Assembly: GCA_937872165.1 (NCBI GenBank) | Contig: CALMOR010000177.1 | Coordinates: 1,481 to 14,156, forward strand | Direction: 5' to 3' | Length of the DNA stretch: 12,676 nt | DNA from: an uncultured Burkholderiales bacterium | Lineage (GTDB): Bacteria > Pseudomonadota > Gammaproteobacteria > Burkholderiales > Burkholderiaceae_D | Part shown: piece after piece, positions 1 through 9,100 of the stretch | How positions within the stretch are numbered: position 1 is the first letter of the stretch | How the letters are laid out: each line of letters begins with the position of its first letter | Program-made: the position numbers and the translations under genes | The notes under the pieces: generated by a model | Told to the model about the DNA's origin: nothing | Databases searched by the model: none | The model's input: the letters and a program-made list of their open reading frames with translations, nothing else

Positions 1-1277
1 GCGATGTCGAGCGTCAGGAAGAGCGCGAGCGCGGGCAGGAGCGCGAGCCAGGTCCAGTGCCACACGCCACGGGCCACGGTCGCGACCAGCAGCGTCGTGA
101 CGAGCATGTCGCCGGCGACCGCGATGCCGTACGCGTTGGCGAGCGCCTTCGAACTGCCGAAGCCGAACACGAGTGCGAGCACGACCACCGCCAGGAGCCA
201 GTTGACCTGCGACACGTAGACCTGCCCGGCCGACTCGTCGGAGGTCTGATGCACGTGCAGGCGCGGCAGCACGTTGAGCTGGATGGCCTGCTGCACGAGC
301 GCGAACGCGCCCGAGATCACCGCCTGGCTCGCGATCACCGTCGCCGCGGTGCTGAGCACCACGACCGGCGCGATGAAGCGCTTGTCGAACAGCAGAAAGA
401 AGGGATCGGACGCGCGCGCGGGATCGCTCAGCACCATCGCGCCCTGGCCGAGATAGTTCAGCACCAGCGCCGGCATCACGACGAGGAACCAGTCGATGCG
501 GATCGCGCGGCGCCCGAAGTGGCCCATGTCCGCGTAGAGCGCTTCGCCCCCGGTCAGCGCGAGGAAGACCGAACCGAGCACGGTGAACGCGATCCAGCCG
601 TCGGCGTGCGTCATGTAGGCGAGCGCGTGACGCGGATCGAGCGCGCCGAGCACCGACGGCCGCGCGGCGATGTGCACGACGCCCGCGACCGCGAGCATCG
701 CGAACCAGGCGAGCATCACCGGACCGAACAACTCGCCGACCTTGCCGCTGCCGTGACGCTGGATCGCGAAGAGACCGACGAGCACCGTCGCCGCGATCGG
801 GACGACGTAGGTCGCGGTCGACGGCGCGACGAGGGCCATTCCCTAGACCGCGCTCAGCACGGCGCTTGCCGGCGTGATCCTCGCGTCGCCGCAGAAGCGC
901 GCCGCGCCGGTCAATCCCACCACCAGCAGCACCGGCTTCAGCCGGCCGGCCACCGGCAACGCCAGCGACAGCAACGCCATCGTGCCGCCCTCGCCCTGGT
1001 TGTCGGCGCGCATCACGACGACCACGTACTTCAACGCGACGACCAGGACCACGGCCCAGAAGACGAGCGACAGCACGCCGAGCACCGTCGCTTCCGACAT
1101 CGCCGGTCCCGCCGCCCGCAGCGACTCGCGGAACGCGTAGATCGGGCTCGTGCCGATGTCGCCGAAGACAACCCCCAGCGCGCCGAGCGCCATCGCCGCG
1201 CGCGCGGGGTGCGCGGCCGCCGCGTGAGTGGAGACCATCGCGGTGGAGCGGGGTTCGGGAGAGGCGGCGGTGCTCAT
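1..1277 (-). pseudogene. kup: Kup-family potassium transporter, interrupted by an in-frame amber codon and cut by the window edge
   Basis: Kup proteins are inner-membrane K+/H+ symporters. The first 144 codons carry the family's N-terminal signature: VVFGDIGTSP with Asp40 (equivalent to E. coli Asp23), the MRADNQGEGG loop, then GDARITP with Asp131 (equivalent to E. coli Glu116). At 843-845 the frame meets TAG exactly where the family motif SAVEG has Glu (E. coli Glu130). Past it the same frame stays open to base 1 and remains clearly Kup: LFAIQRHG, GGEALYADMGHFGRR, LNYLGQGA, DPFFLL, ATVIASQAVISG, GQVYVSQVNW, AYGIAV. The lesion is therefore a single nonsense change with no frameshift. Residues just before it are also atypical: ARFCGDARITPASAV, where relatives usually read close to MFYGDAVITPAISV. 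An ATG lies two codons after the stop (837-839) and might allow reinitiation. The start at 1277 lacks a good Shine-Dalgarno, and an alternative ATG is codon 14. The 3' end lies outside the window. A sequencing error or amber readthrough remains possible. Confidence 0.87.
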
Positions 1278-1562
1278 CGGAAGGCGATGGTAGCCGCTAA
1301 CCCCTCGCGTCCGGTCGATTCGTCGTCCGCTTGGTCGTCCGCTTGGTCGTCCGCCTCGTCGTCAGGATCGCGGCAAGCGCCTACTCGACGGGGTCCGGAG
1401 CGCTCCGTGCGCCGTCCAGCCCGACGACGACTGCCGATGAGCCTGCTGCCCGGGGTACGACCATGGCAACTGGACTTCAGGCGCAAGCTCGAGCGGAAGG
1501 CGCCGGCGCACGCCGCCGCCCGCAAGGTCCGCACCCGGCGCTGACGGCCGGGCTGGCGGCCT
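1278..1562. other. Intergenic region between the patatin-like gene and kup
   Basis: These 285 bp hold no recognisable gene. They contain a short 12-bp tandem repeat (1324-1359) and, just after the patatin stop, a weak 5-bp GC stem (1546-1550 with 1557-1561, 6-nt loop) without a T tract. An 86-codon minus-strand frame (1274-1534) ends in an ATGA overlap with the kup start, but it is arginine/serine-rich, has no recognisable domain and looks like chance. I see no good -35/-10 pair for kup, although TACCAT close to the kup start could be a weak -10. Confidence 0.6.
1324..1359. repeat. 12-bp tandem repeat, about three copies
   Basis: The unit cgtccgcttggt occurs perfectly at 1324-1335 and 1336-1347. 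A third copy at 1348-1359 (cgtccgcctcgt) has two mismatches, and a partial copy follows. The array lies about 50-80 bp upstream of the kup start codon. Read on the minus strand in one frame it would give Asp-Asp-Gln-Ala repeats, but there is no support for translation here. Confidence 0.8.
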
Positions 1563-2438
1563 TCAATGGGTGTGGACCATCACCTCCATCGGCGTGTCCT
1601 CGCGCAGCAGCCCGCCTCCCGCGACCCACGCCTTCGTGCTCGTGACCGCGCGCTCGATCAGCATCGCCGACGCCGAGTAGTCGTACGGCGAGACGTCGAG
1701 CGGACAGAGGCCGGGCACCACGTGCAGCTCGACCGAAGGACGGAAGCGCTCGATGTCGTTCAGCAGCTGTCGCACGACCAAGAGGCTCAACGCGTGCATC
1801 GCGCGGGCCACCGCGTTCGACGGGACCTTCCGCGACGCGCACGCGAAGCCGGTCGGCAGCACCAGGATGCGGGTCGCTCCGAGGCGCACGGCCGACGAGA
1901 TCGGCGTGTTGTTGGCGACACCGCCGTCGACCAGCAGGCGACCGCCGACGTCGACCGGCGGGAAGACGCCGGGGATCGCCGCGCTCGCCAGCACCGCGTC
2001 CACCGCGGGACCGGACGACAGCAGCACCTCGTCGCCGGTCGCGAGGTCCGACGCGACGACGTGCAACGGCAGCACCGCCTCCTCGATGGCGCGGTCGCCG
2101 AGCTGCGCGTGGAGCAACCTGCGAAGGCCGTCGTGTCCGCACAGATGATCGCGGCCGGTCAGCACGCCGAGCAGCGTGGACAGGCTGAACGGGAACACGT
2201 CGCGTCGCCTGAGCCCGCACCAGATTGCGCCGAGGCGGTCGATGCCGGCGAGCGTCGGGTCGTACGCGAAGAACGCGCCGTTGATCGCGCCCGCCGAAGC
2301 GCCGACGATCAGGTCGGGTCGCTCGCCCGCCTCGAGCAGCGCCCGCAGCATGCCGACCTCGACGGCGCCGAGGCTGCCGCCGCCCGCCATCACGAAGGCG
2401 GTCTTGCCTGCGCCGCGGCCAGCCGAGCTTCCGTCCAA
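1563..2438 (-). CDS. Patatin-like phospholipase family protein
   Basis: This 291-residue protein has the patatin/RssA-type lipid acyl-hydrolase layout: oxyanion-hole loop GGGSLG at residues 19-24, nucleophile elbow GASAG at 46-50 (Ser48), and catalytic-dyad Asp171 in DGG at 171-173 within LLVDGGVANNTP. The family hydrolyses acyl esters of phospholipids or related lipids; the substrate here is unknown. There is no signal peptide, so it is probably cytosolic or membrane-peripheral. The chosen start is TTG (2436-2438) because GGAGA sits 6 nt upstream. The first internal ATG (codon 17) would leave only two residues before the glycine loop and has no clear ribosome site. The gene is separated from the flavin reductase-like gene upstream by 111 bp and from kup downstream by 285 bp, so it may be its own unit. 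A longer, arginine-rich frame (1477-2451) over the same bases is a shadow. Confidence 0.88.
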   Translation of the reverse strand: MDGSSAGRGAGKTAFVMAGGGSLGAVEVGMLRALLEAGERPDLIVGASAGAINGAFFAYDPTLAGIDRLGAIWCGLRRRDVFPFSLSTLLGVLTGRDHLCGHDGLRRLLHAQLGDRAIEEAVLPLHVVASDLATGDEVLLSSGPAVDAVLASAAIPGVFPPVDVGGRLLVDGGVANNTPISSAVRLGATRILVLPTGFACASRKVPSNAVARAMHALSLLVVRQLLNDIERFRPSVELHVVPGLCPLDVSPYDYSASAMLIERAVTSTKAWVAGGGLLREDTPMEVMVHTH

Positions 2439-2444
2439 GGGTCT

Positions 2445-2449
2445 TCTCC
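2445..2449 (-). promoter_or_regulatory. Shine-Dalgarno supporting the TTG start of the patatin-like gene
   Basis: On the minus strand GGAGA is followed by 6 nt and then TTG. It is the only well-placed ribosome binding site near the front of this gene, and it decides the non-ATG start. Confidence 0.6.
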
Positions 2450-2549
2450 ACGCCGGCCTACGCGCTCGCGCGATGCGAGTCCGTCCCGGTCTCGGTGGTT
2501 TGGTCGCGTCGCGGGAAGGTCGCTTACAGACGCGTCGCCATGCGCCGGG

Positions 2550-3170
2550 TCAGCGAGGTCGATGCAGCCGGAACAGTTGCCCCGGCCCGATCTCGAAGTA
2601 GTCGGCCGCTCCGCCGCCGCGCAGCACGTGGCCCGCGGCGGCGGTGTCGTAGACGCCTTCGTTCAACGATGTCTTGGCGATGTGGACGGCGACGACCTCG
2701 CCGAGCGTGAGCCAGCTGTCGACCGGCTCGCCGGCGGCCGTCCGCAACTGCCGTACCTCGATCGCGCGGCACTCGAAGGACACCGGGCTCTCCGCGACGC
2801 GCGGCACGTCGACGAGCGTCGACGGCAGCGGCGTCAGACCCGCGAGTTCGAACTCGTCGACCTCGGGCGGCACGCTCGCGCAACTCGCGTTCATCCGCTC
2901 GGCCAGCGCGCGCGTCGTGAGGTTCCACACGAACTCGCGCGTCGCGTCGATGTTCCGCACCGTGTCCTTGTAGCCGATGCTCGAGAAGCCGACGATCGGC
3001 GGCGTGTAGTTGAACGCGTTGAAGAAACTGTACGGCGCGAGATTGAGCGTGCCGTCTTCCGCGCGCGACGAGATCCAGCCGATCGGCCGAGGGCCGACGA
3101 TCGCGTTGAACGGATCGTGCGGAAGGCCGTGGCCGTCGCACGGCCGATAGCTGTGGAAGTCGTGGGCCAC
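2550..3170 (-). CDS. Flavin reductase family protein (FMN-binding split barrel)
   Basis: This 206-residue protein matches flavin reductase/DIM6-NTAB-type flavoproteins, which bind FMN and either reduce free flavin with NAD(P)H or act as small flavoprotein oxygenases. Typical segments are PHDPFNAIVGPRPIGWISS (residues 17-35) and NLAPYSFFNAFNYTPPIVGF (43-62), which in relatives form the barrel strands that hold the flavin phosphate and ring. The start is GTG (3168-3170), chosen because family members begin close to the HDFHSY segment; no strong Shine-Dalgarno is visible. It begins only 10 bp after the stop of the VOC gene, so the two are probably co-transcribed and perhaps translationally linked. 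Partner oxygenase and substrate are unknown. Confidence 0.85.
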   Translation of the reverse strand: MAHDFHSYRPCDGHGLPHDPFNAIVGPRPIGWISSRAEDGTLNLAPYSFFNAFNYTPPIVGFSSIGYKDTVRNIDATREFVWNLTTRALAERMNASCASVPPEVDEFELAGLTPLPSTLVDVPRVAESPVSFECRAIEVRQLRTAAGEPVDSWLTLGEVVAVHIAKTSLNEGVYDTAAAGHVLRGGGAADYFEIGPGQLFRLHRPR

Positions 3171-3180
3171 GCCGGTCCGA

Positions 3181-3546
3181 TCAGCGCACCGACGATGGAT
3201 CGAAGTTCGGGTTCTCGACGAAGCCGAGGCGGTTGCCGAACGGGTCGAGCACCGCGCCGACCTTGATGCCGTCGCCGACGTCGATCACGCCGTCGAGCGC
3301 CGACGCGCCCAGCGCGACCAGCCGGTCGAATGCGGCCTGCGCATCGGTCACGCCCCACAAGGCCTGCGGCCCCGCGCTCGCGGGCGTCCCGTCGGGGATC
3401 AGGCCGAGCTCGAAGCCGCCGACCGAGAAGCCGACGTAGAACGGCTGGTCGAAGTAGGGGTCGACGTCGAGGACCCGTGCGTACCACTGCTTCGCCTTCG
3501 CCAGGTCGGGCGCGGGATAGATGGCGGTGCGAAGGCCGAGCAGCAT
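3181..3546 (-). CDS. VOC (glyoxalase/bleomycin-resistance/dioxygenase) superfamily protein
   Basis: This 121-residue protein is one VOC module with two beta-alpha-beta-beta-beta halves. It opens with LRTAIYPAPDLAKAKQWYARVL, a typical first strand and helix, followed by YVGFSVGGFELGLIP, and ends with the common motif GAVLDPFGNRLGFVENP. The Glu in ELGL and the Glu in FVEN are candidate metal ligands or active-site acids. Members include glyoxalases, epimerases, extradiol dioxygenases and resistance proteins, and this sequence does not let me choose among them. The start ATG (3544-3546) has GGAG 6 nt upstream. A flavin reductase-like gene follows after 10 bp. A single module normally works as a dimer. 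Confidence 0.87.
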   Translation of the reverse strand: MLLGLRTAIYPAPDLAKAKQWYARVLDVDPYFDQPFYVGFSVGGFELGLIPDGTPASAGPQALWGVTDAQAAFDRLVALGASALDGVIDVGDGIKVGAVLDPFGNRLGFVENPNFDPSSVR

Positions 3547-3575
3547 GATCGACTCCGGTTCGTGGACGGGCAGGG

Positions 3576-3581
3576 ACTATA
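3576..3581 (-). promoter_or_regulatory. Possible -10 element for the VOC/flavin reductase pair
   Basis: TATAGT on the minus strand matches five of six bases of the sigma70 -10 consensus. It lies in the 49-bp gap between the exonuclease stop and the VOC start, about 30 nt before the ATG. I see no convincing -35 at the right distance, so this is a weak call. If real, it would separate the VOC pair from the oxoprolinase transcript. Confidence 0.3.
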
Positions 3582-3595
3582 GCCGGGCGATCGCG

Positions 3596-4231
3596 TCATG
3601 CTCCTGACGCCGCGTCGCGAGCGGCGATCACGCGGCGCAGTTCGCGATGCACGCACAACGCGGCGTAGGCGTCGTTGGCCGCGTACAGCAGCTGCTTCTC
3701 GTCGAGCCGCGGCAAGGCCCAGTTCGAGGTCGTCTGCCGCTTCGACTTGAGGAAGCGCCGGCCGAACAGGATCGCGACCGCGGCGCGCACGCCGGTCGAC
3801 GCGCGGAAGCCCTCGTCGCGGAACGCGTCGTTGAGATCGAGCACCGCACGGAGTTCGACGCCGAACTTCGCGCGGATGTGCTGGAGGTCGGAGCGCAGCC
3901 CGAAGCCGACCTTCAGCACGTCGGGCGACTGCAGCAGCCCGATCAGGAACGGCAGTCCCTCGTCGCGATGGACCTGGAAGACGAACGCCTCGTCGATCGT
4001 CGCGAACTGCGCGATGTGCGGACCGTCGCTGACCGCACCGACGTCGAAGAGCGGCTTCGACTCGGTGTCGAAGCCGACCACGCCGGCCGCCTCGATCGCC
4101 GACGTCGCGGCCGCGAACTCGCCGCGCGTCGCCGGCACCCGGACGCGGTCGAGCGGCAGTCCCTCGAACACCGGCAGCCGCGCGATCTCGTCCTTCGACG
4201 GAGCGGGCCTGCGCGGCGGAACGCCCGTCAT
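3596..4231 (-). CDS. 3'-5' exonuclease of the DEDDy (RNase D-like) family
   Basis: This 211-residue single-domain exonuclease carries the DEDD residues in order: Asp55 and Glu57 in VVGFDTESKP (motif I), Asp105 in KVGFGLRSDLQHI (motif II), and Tyr183 with Asp187 in LLYAANDAYAAL (motif III, YxxxD, DEDDy type). These bind two metal ions and remove nucleotides from 3' ends. It lacks the C-terminal HRDC domains of full RNase D (about 370 aa), so whether it acts on RNA or DNA is open. The ATG (4229-4231) overlaps the TGA of the peptidase gene as ATGA, which implies translational coupling and fixes this start. The same frame stays open far upstream (to 7573), but that stretch is an arginine-rich shadow of the peptidase and oxoprolinase genes. 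Confidence 0.88.
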   Translation of the reverse strand: MTGVPPRRPAPSKDEIARLPVFEGLPLDRVRVPATRGEFAAATSAIEAAGVVGFDTESKPLFDVGAVSDGPHIAQFATIDEAFVFQVHRDEGLPFLIGLLQSPDVLKVGFGLRSDLQHIRAKFGVELRAVLDLNDAFRDEGFRASTGVRAAVAILFGRRFLKSKRQTTSNWALPRLDEKQLLYAANDAYAALCVHRELRRVIAARDAASGA

Positions 4232-6087
4232 CCCGGCCGTCCGGACCTGCGTGATTCGATCGCTTCGATCTCGTCCATGATCCGGTCCATCCGCGCGGCG
4301 ATCGACCGATACGGCGCCGGGCTCGCGAGGTCGACACCCGCCTTCCTCACGAGCTCGTACGGGTAGTCGGAGCCGCCGGCCTTCAGGAGGTCGAGATAGC
4401 GTTCCTCCGCTCCGGGCTCGTTCGCGAGCACGCTGTCGGCGAAGAGCGAGCTCGCCGCGATCGACGTCGCGTACTGGTACACGTAGAACGCGTCGTAGAA
4501 GTGCGGGATGTAGGCCCACTCGATCGCGTCGACGTCGTCGATCTTCACGATGCCCTGCGCGTCGCCGTGATAACGCCTGAGGATGTCGCCGTAGATCTGC
4601 GTCATCGCGGCGCCGCTGAGCGCGTCGCCGCGGTCGACCTTCGCATGCACGACGCGCTCGAACTCGGCGAACATGGCCTGGCGGAAGAACGTGCCGCGCA
4701 GCGTCTCCAGCGCCGAGCCGAGGTACAGCAGCCGTTCGTCGTCGGTCTTCGCGACCTCGAGCACGTGCTTCAGCAGCAGCGCCTCGTCGAAGGTCGATGC
4801 GATCTCCGCGATGAAGATCGGATAGTCCGCGCTCGCGAACGGCTGAGCCCGGTTGGCGAGGACCGAGTGCAACGCGTGGCCCCACTCGTGCGCGACCGTC
4901 GTCACGCTCTCGTAGTCGTCGTTGAAGTTGACCAGCACGTACGGATGCACGTCGTAGGCGGAGCCCGCCATGTGCGCACCGGGCAGCTTGTGCGGCCGCG
5001 GATAGGCGTCCATCCAGCGCTCGTCGAAACCCCGCTTCATCGCGGCCACGTAGTCGGGTCCGAGCGGCGCGACCGCTTCGAGCGTGAGTCGCTTCGCGTC
5101 GTCGAGGCCGTACTTCGCGTCCGACTCGACGAGCGGCGGATAGAGGTCGTAGTAGTGCAGGTCCGTCACGCCGAGCAGCTTCGCGCGGAGGCGGAAGTAG
5201 CGATGGAGCGTGTCGAGGTGCGCGTCGGCCTGCTCGATCAGCGTGTCGTAGACCGCGACGGGGACCGCCTCGCGGTCCAGCGCACGCGTCACGACGTCGG
5301 GATACCGATGGACCTTCGCATCCACCGAGTCGGTGCGCAGCTGCCCGTACAGCGTCGCGCCGAAGCTGCGTTCGAACTGCTTGAACTGGCCGAAGAACGC
5401 GTCCATCACGAGCTTGCGGTCGTCGCGATTCCGTACCGCGCGGTACTTGGTGTACGCGGACTGGTCGAGCGTGATCGTGGTGCCGTCCGACAGCGTGACC
5501 TTCGGCCACGGCATGTCGGCGGCCGACAGGATCGTGTAGCTCGACGACGGCACGTCGGCGGTGGCGCCGAACGCGGCGACCAGCGCCTCGCCCTTCGCGT
5601 CGAGCGTGTGCGCGCCGCCGCGAAGGACGTCGTCGAGCTCGTGGCGATGGACGGCGAGGGTCCGGTCGCGCGCGAGATACGCGTCGATCCTCTTCGCGCC
5701 GAGCGCGATCAGCTCGGGACGCACGAAGGACCTCGCCTCGTCGTACTGCGTGCGCAGCACGGTGGCGCGCTGGTCGAGGTCGATGCCGCTGTCGACCGTG
5801 GTGTCCTGGTTGTGCGACTCGGACGCGTAGACCTGCAGGCGCTCGAGGCGCTTCCGCGCATCGTCGAAGATCAGCAGGCACGCCTTGAAGCGCACGACCG
5901 ACGAAGCGAGCCGGCCCCTGCACGCCGCGATCTCGCCGAACTGGCCCTGCAGCCGCGCCGCGTCGGCGTCCCATGCGGACGGGGTGGCATAGAGATCGGC
6001 GAGGTTCCAGCGGTCGTGCACGGACTCGGCATGGACGACGAACGACGACAACGCGGACACGAGGCCGATGGCCAGACGACGATGCAC
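4228..6087 (-). CDS. Oligoendopeptidase F family (M3B) zinc metallopeptidase with signal peptide
   Basis: This 619-residue protein is close to the usual PepF length of about 600. M3 enzymes are thermolysin-fold Zn peptidases that cleave short peptides. The zinc motif is HEWGH at 400-404 within VAHEWGHALHS, with Glu428 in FIAEIASTFDEALL as the expected third ligand. Other family segments are RWNLADLY near the start and LHYYDLYPPL around 310-319. Unlike typical cytosolic PepF, it begins with a positively charged segment and a hydrophobic stretch (LAIGLVSALSSFVVHA), which looks like a Sec signal peptide cleaved near residue 20, so it is probably periplasmic. The start is GTG (6085-6087) with AAGGAG 8 nt upstream. 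It begins 33 nt after the oxoprolinase stop and overlaps the exonuclease by 4 nt, consistent with one operon. Confidence 0.92.
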   Translation of the reverse strand: MHRRLAIGLVSALSSFVVHAESVHDRWNLADLYATPSAWDADAARLQGQFGEIAACRGRLASSVVRFKACLLIFDDARKRLERLQVYASESHNQDTTVDSGIDLDQRATVLRTQYDEARSFVRPELIALGAKRIDAYLARDRTLAVHRHELDDVLRGGAHTLDAKGEALVAAFGATADVPSSSYTILSAADMPWPKVTLSDGTTITLDQSAYTKYRAVRNRDDRKLVMDAFFGQFKQFERSFGATLYGQLRTDSVDAKVHRYPDVVTRALDREAVPVAVYDTLIEQADAHLDTLHRYFRLRAKLLGVTDLHYYDLYPPLVESDAKYGLDDAKRLTLEAVAPLGPDYVAAMKRGFDERWMDAYPRPHKLPGAHMAGSAYDVHPYVLVNFNDDYESVTTVAHEWGHALHSVLANRAQPFASADYPIFIAEIASTFDEALLLKHVLEVAKTDDERLLYLGSALETLRGTFFRQAMFAEFERVVHAKVDRGDALSGAAMTQIYGDILRRYHGDAQGIVKIDDVDAIEWAYIPHFYDAFYVYQYATSIAASSLFADSVLANEPGAEERYLDLLKAGGSDYPYELVRKAGVDLASPAPYRSIAARMDRIMDEIEAIESRRSGRPG

Positions 6088-6095
6088 GGACGAGG

Positions 6096-6101
6096 CTCCT
6101 T
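6096..6101 (-). promoter_or_regulatory. Shine-Dalgarno supporting the GTG start of the oligopeptidase
   Basis: AAGGAG lies 8 nt before the GTG start in the 33-nt gap after the oxoprolinase stop. It is the strongest ribosome binding site in the cluster and places the signal peptide at the true N-terminus. Confidence 0.65.
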
Positions 6102-6120
6102 CGAAAAAGAAGCCGGCATC

Positions 6121-9100
6121 CTATCCGACCGGACCGTAGCCTCCGCCGCCGGGCGTCTCGATGACGAATACGTCGCCGGGGCGCATCTCGGCGCTGCCGA
6201 CGTGCGGCACCACTTCCTCGCTGCCGTCGGCGCGCCGCACGAGGTTGCGTCCCAACGCGCCCGGCTCGCCGCCGGCCATCCCGAAGGGCGCGACCACGCG
6301 GTTGTTCGACAGCATCGCGGCCGTCATCGCCTCGAGGAAGCGGACCTTGCGGACGCCGCCGTCGCCGCCGTGCCAGCGGCCGCGGCCGCCCGAGCCCTGG
6401 CGGATCTCGTAGCTGTCGAGACGGACCGGGAAGCGGAACTCGAGGACCTCGGGATCGGTGAGGCGCGAATTGGTCATGTGGGTCTGGACGACGTCGACGC
6501 CGTCGAAGCCGCCGCCGTCGTCGTCGACGCCGGCGCCCGAGCCGCCGGAGATCGTCTCGTAGTACTGGTGGCGCGCGTTGCCGAACGTGAAGTTGTTCAT
6601 CGTGCCCTGCGCGGAAGCCATCCGCCCGAGCGCGCCGTAGAGCGCGTTGGTGATGCAGCTCGACGTCTCCACGTTGCCCGACACGACCGAGGCCGGGAAG
6701 CGCGGGTTCAGCATCGAGCCTTCGGGGATGATCACGTGGAGCGGCTTCAGGCAGCCCGCGTTGAGCGGGATGTCGTCGTCGACCAGCGTGCGGAACACGT
6801 ACAGCACCGCGGCCATGCAGATCGCAGACGGCGCGTTGAAGTTGTTGGTCTGCTGCGGCGACGTGCCGGTGAAGTCGATGGTGGCCTCGCGCGGTTCGCG
6901 GTCGACCGTGATCGCGACGCGGATCACCGCGCCGTTGTCGAGCGGCAGCTCGAAGCGGCCGTCGGCGAGGGCCGTGACGACGCGTCGCACCGACTCCTCC
7001 GCGTTGTCCTGCACGTGGCCCATGTAGGCCGTGACGACGTCGACGCCGAAGTGCGCGACCATCGCGCCGAGTTCCTCGACGCCCTTCTGGTTGGCCGCGA
7101 TCTGCGCGCGCAGGTCGGCGATGTTCTGGTCCGGGTTGCGCGCCGGATAGCGGGCCGACGCGAGGCGCGCGCGGAGATCGTCTTCCCTGAAGAGGCCGCT
7201 GCCCATCGTGCCGTCGCCGTCGACCAGCCGGACGTTGTCGAGCAGCACGCCCTCCTCCTCGACATGGGTCGAGCCGGGCGGCATCGAGCCCGGCGTGATG
7301 CCGCCGACGTCGGCGTGGTGGCCGCGCGAGCCGACATAGAAGAGCGGCCGTTCGCGGGGCGCGCCGTCGACGTAGACCGGCGTGATGACGGTGATGTCCG
7401 GCAGGTGGGTGCCGCCGTGGTAAGGGTCGTTGAGCACGAAGACGTCGCCGGGCTTCATGCGCCCCGCGTTGTCGCGGATCACGGTCTTGATGCTCTCGCC
7501 CATCGAGCCGAGATGGACCGGCATGTGCGGCGCGTTGGCGATCAGGTTGCCGTCGGCGTCGAACAGCGCGCACGAGAAGTCCAGGCGCTCCTTGATGTTG
7601 ACCGAGTACGCGGTGTTCTGCAGCGCGACGCCCATCTGCTCGGCGATCGCCATGAAGAGGTTGTTGAAGACCTCGAGCATCACCGGGTCGACCTCGGTGC
7701 CGATCGCGCGGCGCGTCGTGCGCGGCGCGACGCGCGTCATCACGATGTGGTCGAGCGGCGTGACGTCCGCGCGCCAGCCGGCCTCGACGACGGTGGTGGC
7801 GTTGGCCTCGGCGATGATCGCGGGCCCGTCGACGGAGTCGCCCGGACGGAGCGTGTCGCGCACGTGCAGCGCCGCGTCGTGCCAGGCACCCGCGCCGTAC
7901 ATGCGCACGCGCCGCGATGCGGTCGGCCCGCCGTCGCGGGGACGATGCACGATGGCCGCGTCGTCGGCCGCGTCGTCGGCCGCGTCGTCGGCCGCGTCGT
8001 CGGCCGCGTCGTCGTTCCCATCGGCGCGGCCGATCGCTTCGACCGACAGTGCCTCGACGATCAGCTCGCGGTTCGGCATCAGGAACGAATAGCGCCTGCG
8101 GTACTGCGCCTCGAAGGCCGCGCGCATCGACGGCAGGTCGCCGTGCGCGACCGAGAGCGCCGAGTCGGTGCCCTCGTAGCGCAGGTGCACGCGGCGCAGC
8201 GTCGCGATGAGCGGACCGTCGACGCCCTGCGCCAGCAGTTCGTCGACGGCCCCGGTCTCGAGCCTCGACAGCTCGATGTCGAGCGACGGCAGCCGGTCCT
8301 CCGCGAGCGTCTCCTCGATCGCCTTCTCCTTCAGCACGGTCTGGTCGGCGAGTCCCATGCCGTAGGCCGACAGGACGCCGGCGAGCGGATGCACGAACAC
8401 GCGCGTCATGCCGAGCGCGTCGGCGACGAGGCAGGCATGCTGGCCGCCGGCGCCGCCGAAGGTGCAGAGCGCGTACCCGGTGACGTCGTGGCCGCGCTGC
8501 ACCGAGATCTTCTTGATCGCGTTGGCCATGTTGCCGACCGCGATGTCGACGAAGCCTTCGGCGATCGCCTCGGGCGTCATGCGGATCCCGCCGTCGGCCG
8601 CGATCGCGTCGGCCATCGCGGCGAAACGCTCGGCGACGACGCCGGCATCGAGAGGCTGGTCCGCGTCGCGGCCGAAGACGTGCGGGAAATATGCGGGCTG
8701 CACCTTGCCGAGCAGCACGTTGCAGTCGGTGATGGCGAGCGGGCCGCCGCGTCGATAGCTCGCGGGGCCGGGGTCGGCGCCGGCCGAGTCGGGCCCGACG
8801 CGCAGCCGCGCGCCGTCGAAGTGGAGGATCGAGCCACCGCCCGCGGCCACCGTGTGGATGCTCATCATCGGCGCGCGCATCCGGACGCCGGCGACCTGGG
8901 TCTCGAAGGTGCGTTCGAACTCGCCCGCGTAGTGCGACACGTCGGTCGAGGTGCCGCCCATGTCGAAGCCGATGACGCGGTCGAAGCCGGCACGCTCGCA
9001 GGTGCGCGCCATGCCGACGATGCCGCCGGCCGGACCCGACAGGATCGAATCCTTGCCGTGGAAGCGGCGGGCATCGGTGAGTCCGCCGTTGGACTGCATG

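Noticed and set aside
1274..1534. An 86-codon minus-strand frame ending in ATGA overlap with kup, containing an Asp-Asp-Gln-Ala repeat
   Set aside because: It is arginine/serine-rich, has no ribosome site or known domain, and the overlap with the kup start can arise by chance.
57..1544. A plus-strand open frame of 495 codons across kup
   Set aside because: It is Arg/His/Asp/Glu-rich with no fold signature, and it lies opposite unmistakable Kup sequence, so it is an antisense shadow.
1546..1561. A short GC hairpin right after the patatin stop as a terminator
   Set aside because: The stem is only 5 bp and there is no T tract, so it is not distinguishable from background in this composition.
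3596..7573. A minus-strand open frame of 1325 codons that could be read as one giant protein
   Set aside because: Only its last 211 codons (from 4231) are a real gene, the exonuclease. The rest is an out-of-frame reading of the peptidase and oxoprolinase genes.
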